In this document: piece by piece, positions 24,439 to 35,461 of the stretch | Layout: every line of letters begins with the position of its first letter | Numbering within the stretch: position 1 is the stretch's first letter | Source: Ctena decussata | Lineage: Eukaryota; Mollusca; Bivalvia; Lucinida; Lucinidae | DNA length: 64,000 nucleotides | Reading direction: 5' to 3' | Assembly (NCBI GenBank): GCA_963989385.1 | Contig: OZ022503.1 | Coordinates: 90,654,638-90,718,637, forward strand | Made by a program: the position numbers and the translations under genes | Notes under the pieces: generated by a model | Seen by the model: the letters and a program-made list of their open reading frames with translations, nothing else | Database searches by the model: none | Told to the model about the DNA's origin: nothing

Positions 24439-24736
24439 AACTGATTTAAAGCCAACAACCCATGTAACACTGATGCCTTATAGTCAGAATAGGTCTACTC
24501 GGTCTTATTGTTATATTTTTCTGTTTCGTTAAATAAGTTTCTGCGATTTAAGTTTACCTTCTACAATATATAAATAGATAAAATGATGAACTATAACTTT
24601 TCATTTCTAAATGAATAGTGATAAATCACTATTCATCGATTTGGGGAAGGTCATTCCACTGGTACTGGTAACGTCATGTCATTTACTAAGTAACTGTGGT
24701 ATGCTGCACGTTATACCATGATAAAGATACTTCATA

Positions 24737-26180
24737 TTAGAAAAATTGGTATACCTCCACAGTGGCACAATGGTTATCGATATTAGGCCCGCCAGTATCA
24801 AAAAGCGAGTTTGATAGAGGTCCATAGTTAACCAAAAGCGAGTTTGATTTCTTGTCAAACGCAATTCGCTGTGGAGAATACTTAAGGTCGTGTGATAAAG
24901 CATCGCTGTGATTCTGCTCGTGCATTGGTGTTGTCAGTATGATTCTTTCCATAGACAGATCGCTTGTCAGTACACTCACCCAACCAAAGTAATTGCAGAT
25001 ATAAATGTTATTAACGGCATCAATGGTCAACCCAAAAATGCCGTCTTGTATTCGACGGACAAATAAGATGTCGCCCGATTCTCCGTCAAGCAACGTGATG
25101 GATGCATCTCTGCCTGTACCAGTGACCACAATCCTGATACAGTCGTCCAGCACAAAACTATCAATACAGTTTGCTGTATTATAGAATTGTTCTGCTTCCC
25201 TATTTATGGAGACAGACCAACAAACTTCACCAGCTGTATCAATTTTCTGCACTACAGAAGGCTCAGCAAACCTGGTTGCTGACACAAAGATGTAGCCACG
25301 ACATGCTGTAAGGCGTGTCAGAATATACTCTCCCGTAAATCTTAGTGACCGAGTGACTGACATGACTTCATTTGAAATATCAACAAACTGAATCTGTGGA
25401 AATATACCTAGCAGTACGATGGCTACAGTGTTATTGAAAATTGCAATGTCCTTAATGCTTTTACTGTTTATCCTTTCGGGGTCGTCTTTAGCGGCGAATG
25501 CCAAAAGCGACAACAGCTTCATGTCTGGTGAATAGAGCCTCATAGTTATTTCATCGGCAATAAGCTTTTTTCCATCGTTCAGCACAGCGATTCCGCCTCC
25601 ATACAAACCCACAGCCGGCTCCATTTCAATCAATAAACTGCGCTTTGCTTGAAAGCCTTTGAATGGCCATTCAAACGATTCTGACATTCCCTCTCCTAAT
25701 ATCTGAGATGATTGTAAATTTTCAATTTGTACTTGGGTCGACGGTGGTTTTGATTTTATTATGTCCATTACAGGATCGTTAACAGGTGTAGTTTTCAGAT
25801 CAGGCATCCCAAACAATGTTCGATTAAGGTCGGGTTTATCAGTCGCAGAAACGTTAAACGGCGTAGCTTTTGGAGTAGAAACCTGGAAGAATGTTGGTTT
25901 TGGACTGGTTGTGCCTGTCACAGAGACGTTAATTAGTGAAGGTTTCGGATCAGACATCCCAAACAATGATCGATTCAGGTCGGGTTTTTCAGTTGCAGAC
26001 ACGCGAAAAGGTGTAGCTTTCGAACTTGGAACGTCGATCAGTCTTGGTTTCGGGTCAGATGTGCCCATAACATGAAAATTTAACATTGAAGCTTTCGAAC
26101 CAGCCACCATTGATGATGTTGGAATTGGGACGGTCTCCGGAACCTTAAACAGTGCTGCTTCGTCAGAACTTCTTGTCAAC
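24737..26180 (-). CDS. Gene A, last coding exon: repeat-bearing linker and TRIM-like beta-propeller (residues 188-668)
   Basis: The acceptor tttctttgcag precedes 26180 and restores codon 188 from the phase-2 donor at 28661/28662. The exon opens with a low-complexity Ser/Thr/Pro/Lys linker that carries two 50-residue tandem repeats (about residues 227-276 and 277-326; shared cores ATPF-VSAT-KPDLNR and SDPKP). From about residue 357 to the end is a beta-propeller. Six blade-like strand sets can be read, with cores such as GGGIAVLNDGKKLIADE, IKDIAIFNNTVAIVL, LTACRGYIFVSA, LLDGESGDILF, LTIDAVNNIYIC and RIAFDKKSNSLLV, closing with VEVYQFF. This layout matches the NHL-like propellers of molluscan TRIM-type proteins, which normally bind protein or RNA. 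No RING or B-box is present; the N-terminal position is taken by a histone-like domain. The product is about 668 residues. The ligand is unknown. No convincing poly(A) signal was found downstream. Confidence 0.83.
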
Positions 26181-26307
26181 CTGCAAAGAAATGTGAAATG
26201 TCTTTAATATGCATTGACTATCACAATATCCTTTTGTCAATAAGTACATGATTGTTTTGACTGTGAAGGTTTTAGTAATTGTGAGCATTAGCATGTGATG
26301 CCGCCTG

Positions 26308-26550
26308 AACCCATTAATGCCCAGTGGACTCTTCTATCTGTACATAGTGGATGAGTCCATTTGGTATTTAAGAGGTGTTAGGTTTGGATTTTTTATTTAA
26401 TTTTTTTTATTTATTTTCAGGAGAAATACCCATTTGTCTTAATCAAAAAGTGTAGACTATCATCAGACGGCGCGTTTTGCGGCATCTGATCTGGGTCTGC
26501 ACCGTTTGCCTATGTCCCATTTTGTTTGGGACGCTGGGCATTAATGCGTT
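26308..26550. mobile_element. MITE with CATTAATGCCCAG termini in the gene A intron
   Basis: aacccattaatgcccag and ctgggcattaatgcgtt face each other 243 bp apart. No coding frame. Confidence 0.7.
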
Positions 26551-26676
26551 AATGTTAGGTATCATGATATGGTCGCAAATATCTGCGACGAGATAGACAA
26601 ACAGCTTTCTCACTTTCCAGACAAGGACAGGTTACTCTTTGGTCGATTTTTGTGCACACGATTGATCTAGATAAAA

Positions 26677-28055
26677 GGTGGGGGTATCAATAAGGTGGGT
26701 TTTCTGCATCCTACCAAAGTTTTCTTTTTTTAACTGATGGTGTACTCCAATGTGTCTAGTTTATTTGACCATATGGGACTTTGGTCGGAAAGTCCTACTT
26801 ACTGAGCTATGGGACCACAGAAGTGGGTGGGGTAATCCAACATGGTTTTAGCCTGTCTTGTAAAAACATTCTCATTTGGTAGAAGAGTACAGCAGACAGA
26901 CAGGATTTGATAAAATGATTAACAGAACATCTAAACTATATTTCTATATCATTTTATTTGGTTTAATTTGAACATATGTTGTCAAAAAAGACTTCCTTTG
27001 ACATTGAGCATTTTATTATATTTTTGTCCTCAATTTTCAATATGTTAAATAAACAGACCAGTTGTCATCAAATTCATGTCAAGGAAGCACCCTGACCATG
27101 ACATTTGGATGATGTGACCATAATTTCACAATGACCTAGTTTTCATGGTCGACTGCACACATATACTTGCTTGGAAGATGGTTTTTCATTTAATTTTGAC
27201 CTAGAATTACGAACATTTGGCCAAATTACTATTTTAACTGTTATATTTTGCCCTACACAACCGCAACTAAAGGTGAGAGAATACATATTGGCTTCAGATC
27301 GGATCTCCTCGGCGTCTGCATCTGTGTGTGTGTCACATACTTTGACCTTGGAAACAAGGTCAAGGTCAGATTTTGATAACCTTGACCTTGTTTCCAAGGT
27401 CAAAGAAGGACTTAATATGTGACACATACACAAATGCAGATGCCAACGAGATCCGCACTGAAGCCAGTATGTATTCCATCACCTTTAGTGGCGGGGCGTG
27501 GGGCATAATATAGCAGTTAAAATAGTAATTTGACCAAAGGTTCGTAATTCTAGATCAAAATAGAAAGAAAACCATATTCCAAGCAAGTTTATGTGTTCAG
27601 TCGACCATGAAAACTATGCCATTGTGAAATTCTGGTCACATCATCCGAATGTCCTTGTCAAGGTGCTTCCTTGACATGAGTTTGATGATAACATGTCTGT
27701 TTATTTAACAATAAGGCCAAGAAATATTAAAAATTGTCTTTTTTGGCAACATATGTTCAAATTTAACCAAATAAAATGATATGGAAATATATTTTAGATG
27801 TTCTGTTAATCATTTTATCAAATCCTGTCTGTCTGCTATACTCTTCTACCAAATGAGAATGTTTTTACAAGACAGGCTAAAACCATGTTGGATTACCCCA
27901 CCCACTTCTGTGGACCCATAGCTCAGTAAGTAGGGCTTTCCGACCAAAGTCACACATAGTCCAATAAACTAGACACATTGGAGTATACCATCAGTTAAAA
28001 AAAAAAAGAAAACTTTGGTAGGATGCAGAAAACCCACCTTATTGATACCCCCCCC
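26677..28055. mobile_element. Giant foldback element in the gene A intron
   Basis: The left arm (26677-27368) and right arm (27380-28055) are inverted copies around an 11-bp spacer. The outer edges read gggtatcaataaggtggg and cccaccttattgatacc; the inner edges pair gaccttggaaacaaggtc with gaccttgtttccaaggtc. Differences are few and scattered. The 83-104 codon frames inside are mirror artefacts. Confidence 0.88.
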
Positions 28056-28073
28056 CCCCCCCCCCCCCCCCCC
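28048..28073. repeat. Poly(C) tract, 26 cytosines
   Basis: An uninterrupted C run abuts the right end of the foldback element; the left end has only five G. The length may be unstable or affected by sequencing. Confidence 0.9.
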
Positions 28074-28661
28074 TTATGTATAAGAAACTTTGCACCTAGC
28101 AATCTATGTAAGTATTTTCAAGTTTGCGGGTTAAACTACAATGATCACGTGAAAACTTCCAAAAATTCCATATGGGATGATGAACTGGGTACGCTGACTA
28201 TTTGTAGTTCTTCACTATAACCAAAAATACTACCTCCAAGCTGACAAATGAAAGAGAAACGAGATAAATTCATTAATTTTTCATTTCCTAATTTTTACTT
28301 ACTAATAGGCTTTCATGTTAATTAAGATCCTGATAAGATTATTGTGATAAAACAATTATGATAAATTGCACTAATAGCTCGATAAAATTGTCGTGATAAA
28401 AGCTGAAGGTAGATGTCTCCCATAGCCTAGTACCGTAGAGGGAATGGGGGCTAGATGGCCACTGTTACTTGGACATAGCATATGAAAGGGGGAGCCAATC
28501 CTTCCATGCTGGTTTATTTGTGCATGAGCTTTAAATGATTAAACTTGCAAATGCTTTACGTTGCCAATAATATACACCTTCTAAACCTCTTTTAAGTTCG
28601 AACTAAAACGCCATTCTGTTGTGTAGCTAACAAAATCTACATGCAGTCGAAAGATACTCAC

Positions 28662-29224
28662 TGTTTTTCTACTTTTTTCTTTACATAACCTCGGGGAGCT
28701 TTCATGTTGGTGGCGTTTTCGGTCTTAAGAGATTTAATGTCTTTATTGATGGTCGTTGACTTTCTTTTTCTTAAGTCATATGATTTCTTTATATCAACAC
28801 CTGGCATCTTGGAGACCTGTGCATCTTCTATAGTCGGTTTGGTGCTAACTCTTGAGGTCTGACTTCTCGTCCGATCAGGAGCTTTGGCTTTACTGCCTTT
28901 TTGACCCAGTTCAGTTTTTGCATCCACGAGGCTAAAGGTACCCGACATACCAGTTCCACTTATTCGCTTTAAAGTACCATTCTTAAGGCCGTTCCTGAGA
29001 GCAGCATTGAGCGTTAATATGACAGTCTTTTTGTCATGGATTCCATACTTTGAAAGTAGGATCTTAAGAATGGCATCTTTTGTAAAACCCAGTCCATGCT
29101 CTTGATCGCGGAAAGCGTCTTTTATTATATCTTCGAATGGCGGATGTTTAGGTCCAGATTTCTGCTCTCCTTGTTTCTTTTCATCAACTAACTCCCTACG
29201 TCCTCTTCCTTTAATTGTTGCCAT
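28662..29224 (-). CDS. Gene A, first coding exon: linker-histone H1/H5 globular domain plus basic linker (residues 1-188)
   Basis: The exon encodes a winged-helix linker-histone (H15) fold at about residues 25-102. It opens with KHPPFEDIIKDAF, passes helices around AILKILLSKYGI and LNAALRNGLKNGTL, and ends in GTGMSGTFSL (90-99), the GTGxSGxFxL wing characteristic of H1/H5. This domain binds nucleosomal or linker DNA, so a nuclear role is likely. A lysine/arginine-rich stretch follows, including YDLRKRK (149-155), a possible nuclear localisation signal. The start at 29224 (MATIKGRG) is chosen because gene B starts identically; the longer open frame upstream crosses a good acceptor (ttgttgcag before 29258). 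The exon therefore begins in 5'UTR at 29258, and a 5'UTR exon must lie further upstream, unseen. The donor is CA|gtgagt at 28661 (phase 2). Joined to 26180, the frame continues without a break. Confidence 0.85.
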
Positions 29225-29329
29225 TTTATTTGGTGCCAAGTTAAAATTAATAATACGCCTGCAACAAAATACAAAGAATCGCATATAAGTACTTAAGGTA
29301 AGAAGGGCTAACAGGGACAATTACAGTAT

Positions 29330-29462
29330 GGAATAATTTTCCAACTCCCCCAAAAACACATACATTGTGACCCCTCATTAAAACTGTTTAGGCGATGAGG
29401 AATCACAATGTATGTTTTCATTAAGAAGAAAAACTATCTCCAAATTATCCCTGCTACCCCTT
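29330..29462. repeat. Foldback repeat just upstream of the gene A coding exon
   Basis: ggaataattttccaact and acacatacattgtgac on the left are mirrored by tcacaatgtatgttttc and ctccaaattatccctg on the right. It lies in the presumed 5'UTR intron of gene A. Confidence 0.6.
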
Positions 29463-29973
29463 CTTATCCGGAGTTCTGAAATAAACTATAAGTGGACTAA
29501 AACAGTAAGAATATAAATCCGGATTTAACACTGAGAAAGATGAGAGCACAACAGTAAGACCAGCACTGAAACGCTGGAGCGAAAGAAGCCAAGGACCCTG
29601 ATAGTTTTGCTTAATACCATTTCCGCCTGTCAAGGTGACTAATAGGTAAATGTCTCGGACGTTAAAGTATTTAGCTTCATTTGAACTTGCCTAAACTTTT
29701 AAATAGTAGTGTTCTCACCTTTCTGGTGAAATTGATGCTGGGGTGATAGACAATGTTTCGCATGACCACCAGGACACTAGGTACTACGACTTCTGTTCAG
29801 TGTCGGTCTTGTATTATTACCTAAATAAGTAAGTCCTGCCTGGTGTCTGCAAAGGCACAGGCTCGCGTCTTTCATCTGATGTTATGCTTGAGAGGTACGT
29901 CCGTTGCCCGCAGAGTTTCCCTAGTCATATATATTTCCAGACTCATGGGTTTTGTGACAATGAAGAAATTATA

Positions 29974-30081
29974 CCCAGCAGGCACACAAAGTTTAATCAA
30001 CATTGAATCAACCTTGATTCAATGTCAAGACGTTGAATCAAGGTTGATTCAATATTGATTCAGCCTTGTGTTGCCAGTTGG
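29974..30081. mobile_element. F2 palindromic MITE
   Basis: Ends cccagcaggcacac and ttgccagttgg; the core repeats ttgaatcaaccttgattc. It lies between genes A and B. Confidence 0.75.
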
Positions 30082-30248
30082 TTAATTAATTACAGAAGTC
30101 TGCATAATTAAAATCTAAAAAAAAATTCCTTCAAGAGCAGAGAATACATACAGAAGCAGGAACATGGGCCAGACTACGTAGTTTCGGCTAATAACTAAAA
30201 CTACTGGGCCGGTCATACAACTGATCGACCAATTCTTCTTTGTGACTG

Positions 30249-30526
30249 TGCCGGGTCGGGTAGCGCAATCGGTAGGGCACCTGACTCGTAAGTCAGAGGT
30301 CCTGGGTTCGAATCCCGGTCTGGCCACATACTTTCGTTTCTCCTTCCGCTGATTCAAGAAGGGCAGTTGTCAGTTACTGGCGAAAGTATGTGCACTTAGT
30401 ACTGGTTAACCGCTTAGGAGGTCTAAGCCTGCCCAGGAATAGTGTGGTTAGGTTAACTGACCGTCCCGACATGACCTTAGTTGTTTACCGTGGACGTTAA
30501 GCATCAAATCAACCAACCAACCAAAA
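30249..30526 (+). mobile_element. tRNA-derived SINE, family S1, complete with target-site duplication
   Basis: The head looks like a tRNA: A box tagcgcaatcggtagggc, anticodon-arm-like ctgactcgtaagtcag, and B box gggttcgaatccc. A tRNA-unrelated body and a CAAC-type tail (aaccaaccaacca) follow. The 13-mer ttctttgtgactg flanks it at 30236-30248 and 30527-30539. It is not a functional tRNA: the anticodon stem-loop spacing is off and the unit continues into the SINE body. Confidence 0.85.
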
Positions 30527-31099
30527 TTCTTTGTGACTGAAAACCGGAGCTTCGAGACATCATTTACAAAGGAAACCACCCTTCCTTCCCTAAGCAGAAC
30601 TTGGCTTTTTGGCATACGCGCCGACCGAGGCACGAATTCACATAAGTAAGATACCTTATGTTTGAGAGTCAGCGCTCTTAACCACTAGACCATTAAGGCC
30701 CATTGGTCAATAATTAAGTATTCACTGCACTTACTTTAGACACGTATAATTCGCTAACCTTTTTACCGATTTCTGGCAAAAATAATGTCAAATATTCTAA
30801 AACCAAGACAGACATGGCATTGCGTCGAGAAACATGATAGGGTAAGTGGCTCCATTCTTCGAATTGTTTTGGCCTTCCACAAGTTTTTATTACATCAGAG
30901 ATCTCCTTCGTGGTGCCTATAGTTGTCGTGTCTTTCTCAGGCTACAGTGGTTGAGATGACTCGGTGGCAGCGACCTCCCAGGTATATATTGCCTGTATAT
31001 ATTGCCTGATGTTTGTGGCTGCTATCTCGTACGTACGTACTTTTCGGTTATAAGAAGCGAGCTTATCCTTTAAAATTACCGAAAATCTGCAAAATAATC

Positions 31100-31375
31100 T
31101 TGATTGATTTGATGCTTAACGTCCACGGTAATCATCTATGGTCATGTCGGGACGATCAGTTAACCTAACCACACTATTCCCGGGCAGGCTTAGACCTCCT
31201 AAGCGGTTAACAATACTAAGTGTACATACTTTCGCCAGTAACTGACAACTGTCCTTCTTCAATCAGCGGAAGGAGAAACGGAAGTATGTGGCCAGACCGG
31301 GTATCGAACCCAGGACCTCTGACTTATGAGTCAGGAGCCCTACCGACTGCGCTACGCGGCCCGGCTAAATTAACT
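31100..31375 (-). mobile_element. tRNA-derived SINE, family S1
   Basis: Reverse-strand copy of the 30249 element. The head reads gtagcgcagtcggtagggc with anticodon-loop ctcataa and B box ggttcgatacc. The tail (ttgattgatttgatgc on the plus strand) lies at the left end. Confidence 0.83.
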
Positions 31376-31637
31376 TTGTAATTCAACTATGAAATGGGAT
31401 TTTCTCTTTCAAAACTATCCCAAAGATCTATATCCATCTTACAAGACGGATCTAGATCTGTGGTACTGTTTCGGAGTGGCAAACCCCCGTCCTTTAACCG
31501 AATATGTACGGTAAGTGCTCCGAGAGAGATTTCCATTGCCTGTGGAGATCGACGCAATCGCCTAGATTTTCGAAACTTAGCAGTTAATCCAGAAATGCGC
31601 TTCTGCTATCGGTACATCTTTTATTCATATGTGTCCC

Positions 31638-31852
31638 TTAACCCATTGCATTCTGGGTATATTTGTCGTCTGCTGAAGTCGTCGTCTGCATAAAAAATCA
31701 AGAATATTTTGACAATATTGGTCTAACCAACTCTTGTAGAAATGATGTCTCGGCAGCAAACGGTTTGGATCTCAGATCAGGCCCCACAAGATCTGGATCC
31801 AAACTGTTTGCCCAGATACCCCTAAAGGGGTATCCCGAATGGAATGGGTTAA
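31638..31852. mobile_element. MITE with TTAACCCATT termini
   Basis: ttaacccattgcattctggg and cccgaatggaatgggttaa are inverted ends, 215 bp apart. An inner pair is cagcaaacggtttggat / gatccaaactgtttgcc. Confidence 0.72.
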
Positions 31853-31881
31853 ATTCAGTAACTTGATTGTTTTAAAATGTC

Positions 31882-32054
31882 GGAGGCCTGGTAGCTCAGT
31901 GGGTTAAGCGCTGGCCTGCTGATCTAGCTGCCCAGATGCGGATTTTGTTTTCAATCGTAAACGGGGTTCAATTGCAAAAGCCTTCATTATCACCATCGTC
32001 CTGATATAACTGAAGTCATGCTGAAAAGGACCTAAAATCTCAGTCCATCCACCC
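31882..32054 (+). mobile_element. tRNA-derived SINE, family S2
   Basis: The head ggtagctcagtgggttaagcg is an A-box-like tRNA start. The body (tgctgaaaaggacctaaaat) and CCATCCACCC tail match the copy at 50000. The B box is degenerate. Confidence 0.7.
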
Positions 32055-33042
32055 GTCCCGTGTGTATTACTCGTAATATTCATTCAATTTCGTTCCCTAA
32101 CAGAAGGTCTATCGTGCATAACCAAAACAAAACCCGTGAAAGGTTTTCCTTATACTAGTAAAAGAAAGACCTTTACCTCCTGCAAATATCCCTTTTCCAC
32201 AGATACGTCTTACATTCATTTATTTAGGAAAAAAACATTTTATGCGTTCTTTGTACAAGGTTTATCATTTACACGAAATATGATACCTGTGTTGTGTAAA
32301 TCTTAGACGTCTTCATTGATTTGCTGTGTCAGAGATCTAGCGGATCGAAGTTGGAAGGTGATGTCATTGCCGTTTTACATTTCTATCATAGTTTTTAATC
32401 TCAGTGGTGATTGAGCATAGATGAGTAAGTCATATATCTTTCAGCTAAAATATATATCGGGTTATTGATGTTTGATCTTGGTATATCAAGTCACTATTTC
32501 AGTTTATAAATCCAAGTACAATCTGTCTATCTATCTAGCTAGCTAGCTACAATTGACTGATCAGTTCTGACGCGTTAGCTGGTTTCTGACTAGTCCGACT
32601 CATTGTTCGGCGCTTAACAAACTGGCAGCGAGATATAGTTAGGGTCATCAACACTTAGTCGCCAAAGCCACATTTAGTAAGGAGTTCGTCTGGGTACCAA
32701 AAGTACTAAAACTAAGATAGAAATATGGTGACGGTGTATATTTAGATATGTATTAAGGAAAAAAAATATGAAAAAAGGCCAGGATAATATCTGTGTAAAC
32801 AAATACATGTATGTCGCAAAAAATATACATATATCGACTGCCCATTGAACTGCGAAGATCAATAGCAAATGAGATCATTAGGTTCGGATTTATTAGCCGT
32901 TCAGCCACTTTTTGCTGATATTTTTTTGCTCTCGCGGGATCTCATTTTTGAGGTCTTTTCTGACCAAAATTATATGTGATATATCATTTGGAAGTGACGG
33001 TACCCTTGATCACTATGTCATAGGTAACTATATCAGCTAATG

Positions 33043-33140
33043 TCCAAGTGGGCACACAAAGTTAAATCAACCTTGATTCAACCTTAATTCAACGTCATGA
33101 CGTTGAATCAAGGTTGATGCAACCGTGTGTGCCTGCTGGG
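33043..33140. mobile_element. F2 palindromic MITE
   Basis: Ends tccaagtgggcacac and gtgtgcctgctggg; the centre is aacgtcatgacgtt, as at 9245. Confidence 0.78.
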
Positions 33141-33670
33141 ATGTTATCGGACCATTGGATGACTTAATTAATTAAAGTATGGAAAATAACTTACTGGCGC
33201 GCCGGAACTAAAAATGTGCATCGGAACAGGCTAAGGGGGTACTTTAAGTTTCCGAAAAATTACTTTATGATCCTTAAACATTTCTACATGAAAATATCGT
33301 GACTTAGAGAAACAGTTTTATATATACTCAGCCAAACAGAAAAAGTGTATTCACCTTTTTTCTTTGCAGTATTTTGTGATTTATCATCTACCTAAAGTCA
33401 AAGTGCTTACTGAAATGTTTGTAGTGCTGTATTTAAAGGCTGTTATTGCTGCTGTGTACAATGTCCGTTTTCCGCGTGCAGTATCGCCTATTGTATTATT
33501 CATTGTCTGTATAAGCAATCTCTATCGAAAAAAACCCTGCTCAGTTTCTGCATTACTGTTTAATGGAAAATATTTTACAAAAGCACACAAAACTTTGGAT
33601 TTTTCGTATTCTGTTGTGTATAGTTATAAGAATAATTAAGACATTATACAAAAGATTTTACTTCAGCAAC

Positions 33671-33910
33671 ATGTCTCGAGCGCAGTCAGGCCATTGGCAT
33701 GCTACGCAGTTAATAGACCTTTTGGCTGCACGAGGAGGACTATTCTGAAATTGGTCGATCGTTTATGACAGACTGGCTGACTAGGGACAGTCGTCGCAAC
33801 GGTAGGCCTCGCATGACTACGGCACGCCAAGATCGTAACATAACGTTGACGCACCTGCGCCATCGCTTTCTACCAACCACCGTAACACCTACACAGTATC
33901 CGAACGCACG
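33671..33910 (+). mobile_element. Tc1-like transposase remnant (N-terminal DNA-binding region)
   Basis: Short frames read MSRAQSGHWHATQLI and then, after a frameshift, RNGRPRMTTARQDRNITL and HLRHRFLPTTVT, with a further piece TVSERTV. The GRPR motif followed by TxxxDR and HLRxRF is typical of the paired helix-turn-helix region of Tc1/mariner transposases. The catalytic DDE domain is absent. The remnant is interrupted at 33911 by the next element. Confidence 0.65.
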
Positions 33911-34530
33911 GTACCATCTCTTCCGGTTTTCATAGCGTTGAATCGAGAGTACAAAATTCGCTTATAACCAGTAGCCGGAAATCATTATGTTTTGAGTTTT
34001 TATCCGGAATCCACTGCGTCATTTATAGTAATGTAAAGAGGTAAGTTTAATATAATTTTCTCTTCGGTCTTTTACTTTATTGCCCTGTACAATGAAAAAC
34101 TCCTTGCTGTCGCAGATTTTTTATCCGAACAGCTTAATTTAACACGAGATTGTGTCGTGCAAAACTTAGCTATCATTCTTTTATCAAAACTAACAAACTG
34201 TAGATTGATAACGCCTTCCGTTTATTCTAAAGATTTTTTTATAAAAAATGTAACAAAATGCTCAAAATGGTTTAAGAATCATGCCAAGGGCGATTTGAAT
34301 ACTGTACCAATTACTACCCACCCATACACGACATTGTACAGGGTAATAAAGTAAAAGACCGAAGAGCAAATTATATTAAACTTACCTCTTTACATTTTCG
34401 AAGCCGAATAGCTGTAAATGACGCTGCAGATTCCGGATAAAATCTCAACAAATAATGATTTCCGACTACTGGTTATAAGCGAACGTTTGTACTCTCGATT
34501 CAACACTATGAAAACCGGAAGAGATTGTAC
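33911..34530. mobile_element. Non-autonomous DNA element with ~190-bp terminal inverted repeats
   Basis: The left arm (33911-34094) and right arm (34332-34530) are inverted copies; recognisable blocks are atctcttccggtttt, tcgagagtac, ggtaagtttaat and ttactttatt. GTAC flanks both ends. The spacer (34095-34331) has one 65-codon frame with no recognisable feature. It appears to have inserted into or next to the Tc1-like remnant. Confidence 0.7.
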
Positions 34531-34585
34531 ATGTAGTTCGGATATGTACTTGAAATATACGCAGAGACACTTTGTAACAGGTTAA

Positions 34586-34830
34586 GGTTGGTTGGTTGTT
34601 TTAGGTTTAACGGCCCTTTGAGACAGTATTTCAGTCTATATAGGGCCGTTTCCAAAAAAGAGGGGAGTGATAGACGAGAGAAAAAATTGTCCAAAATAAC
34701 CCCAACCCGCACCTACTGCAAGCACAGTAGGCTCTTCCCCTACCATTATCCAAATCAGTAGGACGCCCCGGCACTGGAAGATATACCCAGCACCATCACA
34801 TCATCCAACTACCCCATGTAACAGTTTAAA
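34586..34830 (-). repeat. Dispersed SINE-like repeat with GGTT/AACC tail
   Basis: ggttggttggttgttttagg at the left edge looks like the reverse complement of a SINE tail. The body contains agtaggctcttcccctac. No tRNA-like head was seen. A similarly organised sequence is at 58631. Confidence 0.45.
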
Positions 34831-35461
34831 GGACAGGCATAGGCCGGTTTGTGCTGAAAGTATTTTATCCTTCCCTGTGTTTATCTAAAAGTTTGAAAAT
34901 TTATGTAGAAACTGTTCTCGAAGAATCCTAATTTCTGGGTTTACCTTGCGTCAAAAAAAAAAAGATCCAAGTAGACACTCAGCATTGAAGAAACAGAGAA
35001 TCGGTGTCGCTTCAACGCTTGAATGATAAATTCGACCAGAAATATAAAGTTAGCATGCTCTTTCTTTTAGTTGCCTCAGATTTTGCCCTAATTACAATAA
35101 TCATCTTTGAGGCTTTTCAGAAAGTATAGTAGCAGACTGAGGATTGAACCTTTACAATTTGTGCATTACAAATTGTGTAGCTTTATTATGCCCTACATAG
35201 CTAAATCAATCCTAACAGAACGCATATACAACTTTATGACTATTTAGCAAGACAAGAGCTGTTCATTCTTTTCATCTACTTGTTTTGTCTCATTTCTTGT
35301 GTTGTCATTTCATATCAATATTTTCCGTTTCCGTTTGGTTAAATTGTAAGATATGAATTTTTATTGCATCAGTTTCTTGAAATTATTTCCGTACAAGATT
35401 CAGCTGTTTTTCTCTTTTTATTTTATAGACTTGTGATTATTTCAAACTTCTACCAAACATA

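Larger units (their letters stand above)
26181..28661 (-). other. Gene A intron (phase 2), loaded with inverted repeats
   Basis: The intron is defined by the gtgagt donor and tttctttgcag acceptor, and removing it fuses the H15 and propeller frames. It contains a MITE with CATTAATGCCCAG ends (26308-26550) and a hairpin element of about 1.38 kb (26677-28055), followed by a run of 26 cytosines (28048-28073). I see no other coding sequence in it. Confidence 0.8.
29259..35428. other. Interval between divergent genes A and B
   Basis: It should contain the 5'UTR exons and promoters of both genes, because each first coding exon starts at a splice acceptor. I could not place a transcription start. 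The interval is occupied by SINEs, F2 MITEs, a TTAA MITE, the Tc1-like remnant and a long-TIR element. Confidence 0.6.

Noticed and set aside
25761..26075. 104-codon plus-strand frame within gene A
   Set aside because: Antisense of the 50-residue linker repeats.
30250..30330. Possible functional tRNA gene
   Set aside because: A/B boxes are good, but the anticodon arm is one base short, a SINE body and tail follow, and a TSD encloses the whole unit.
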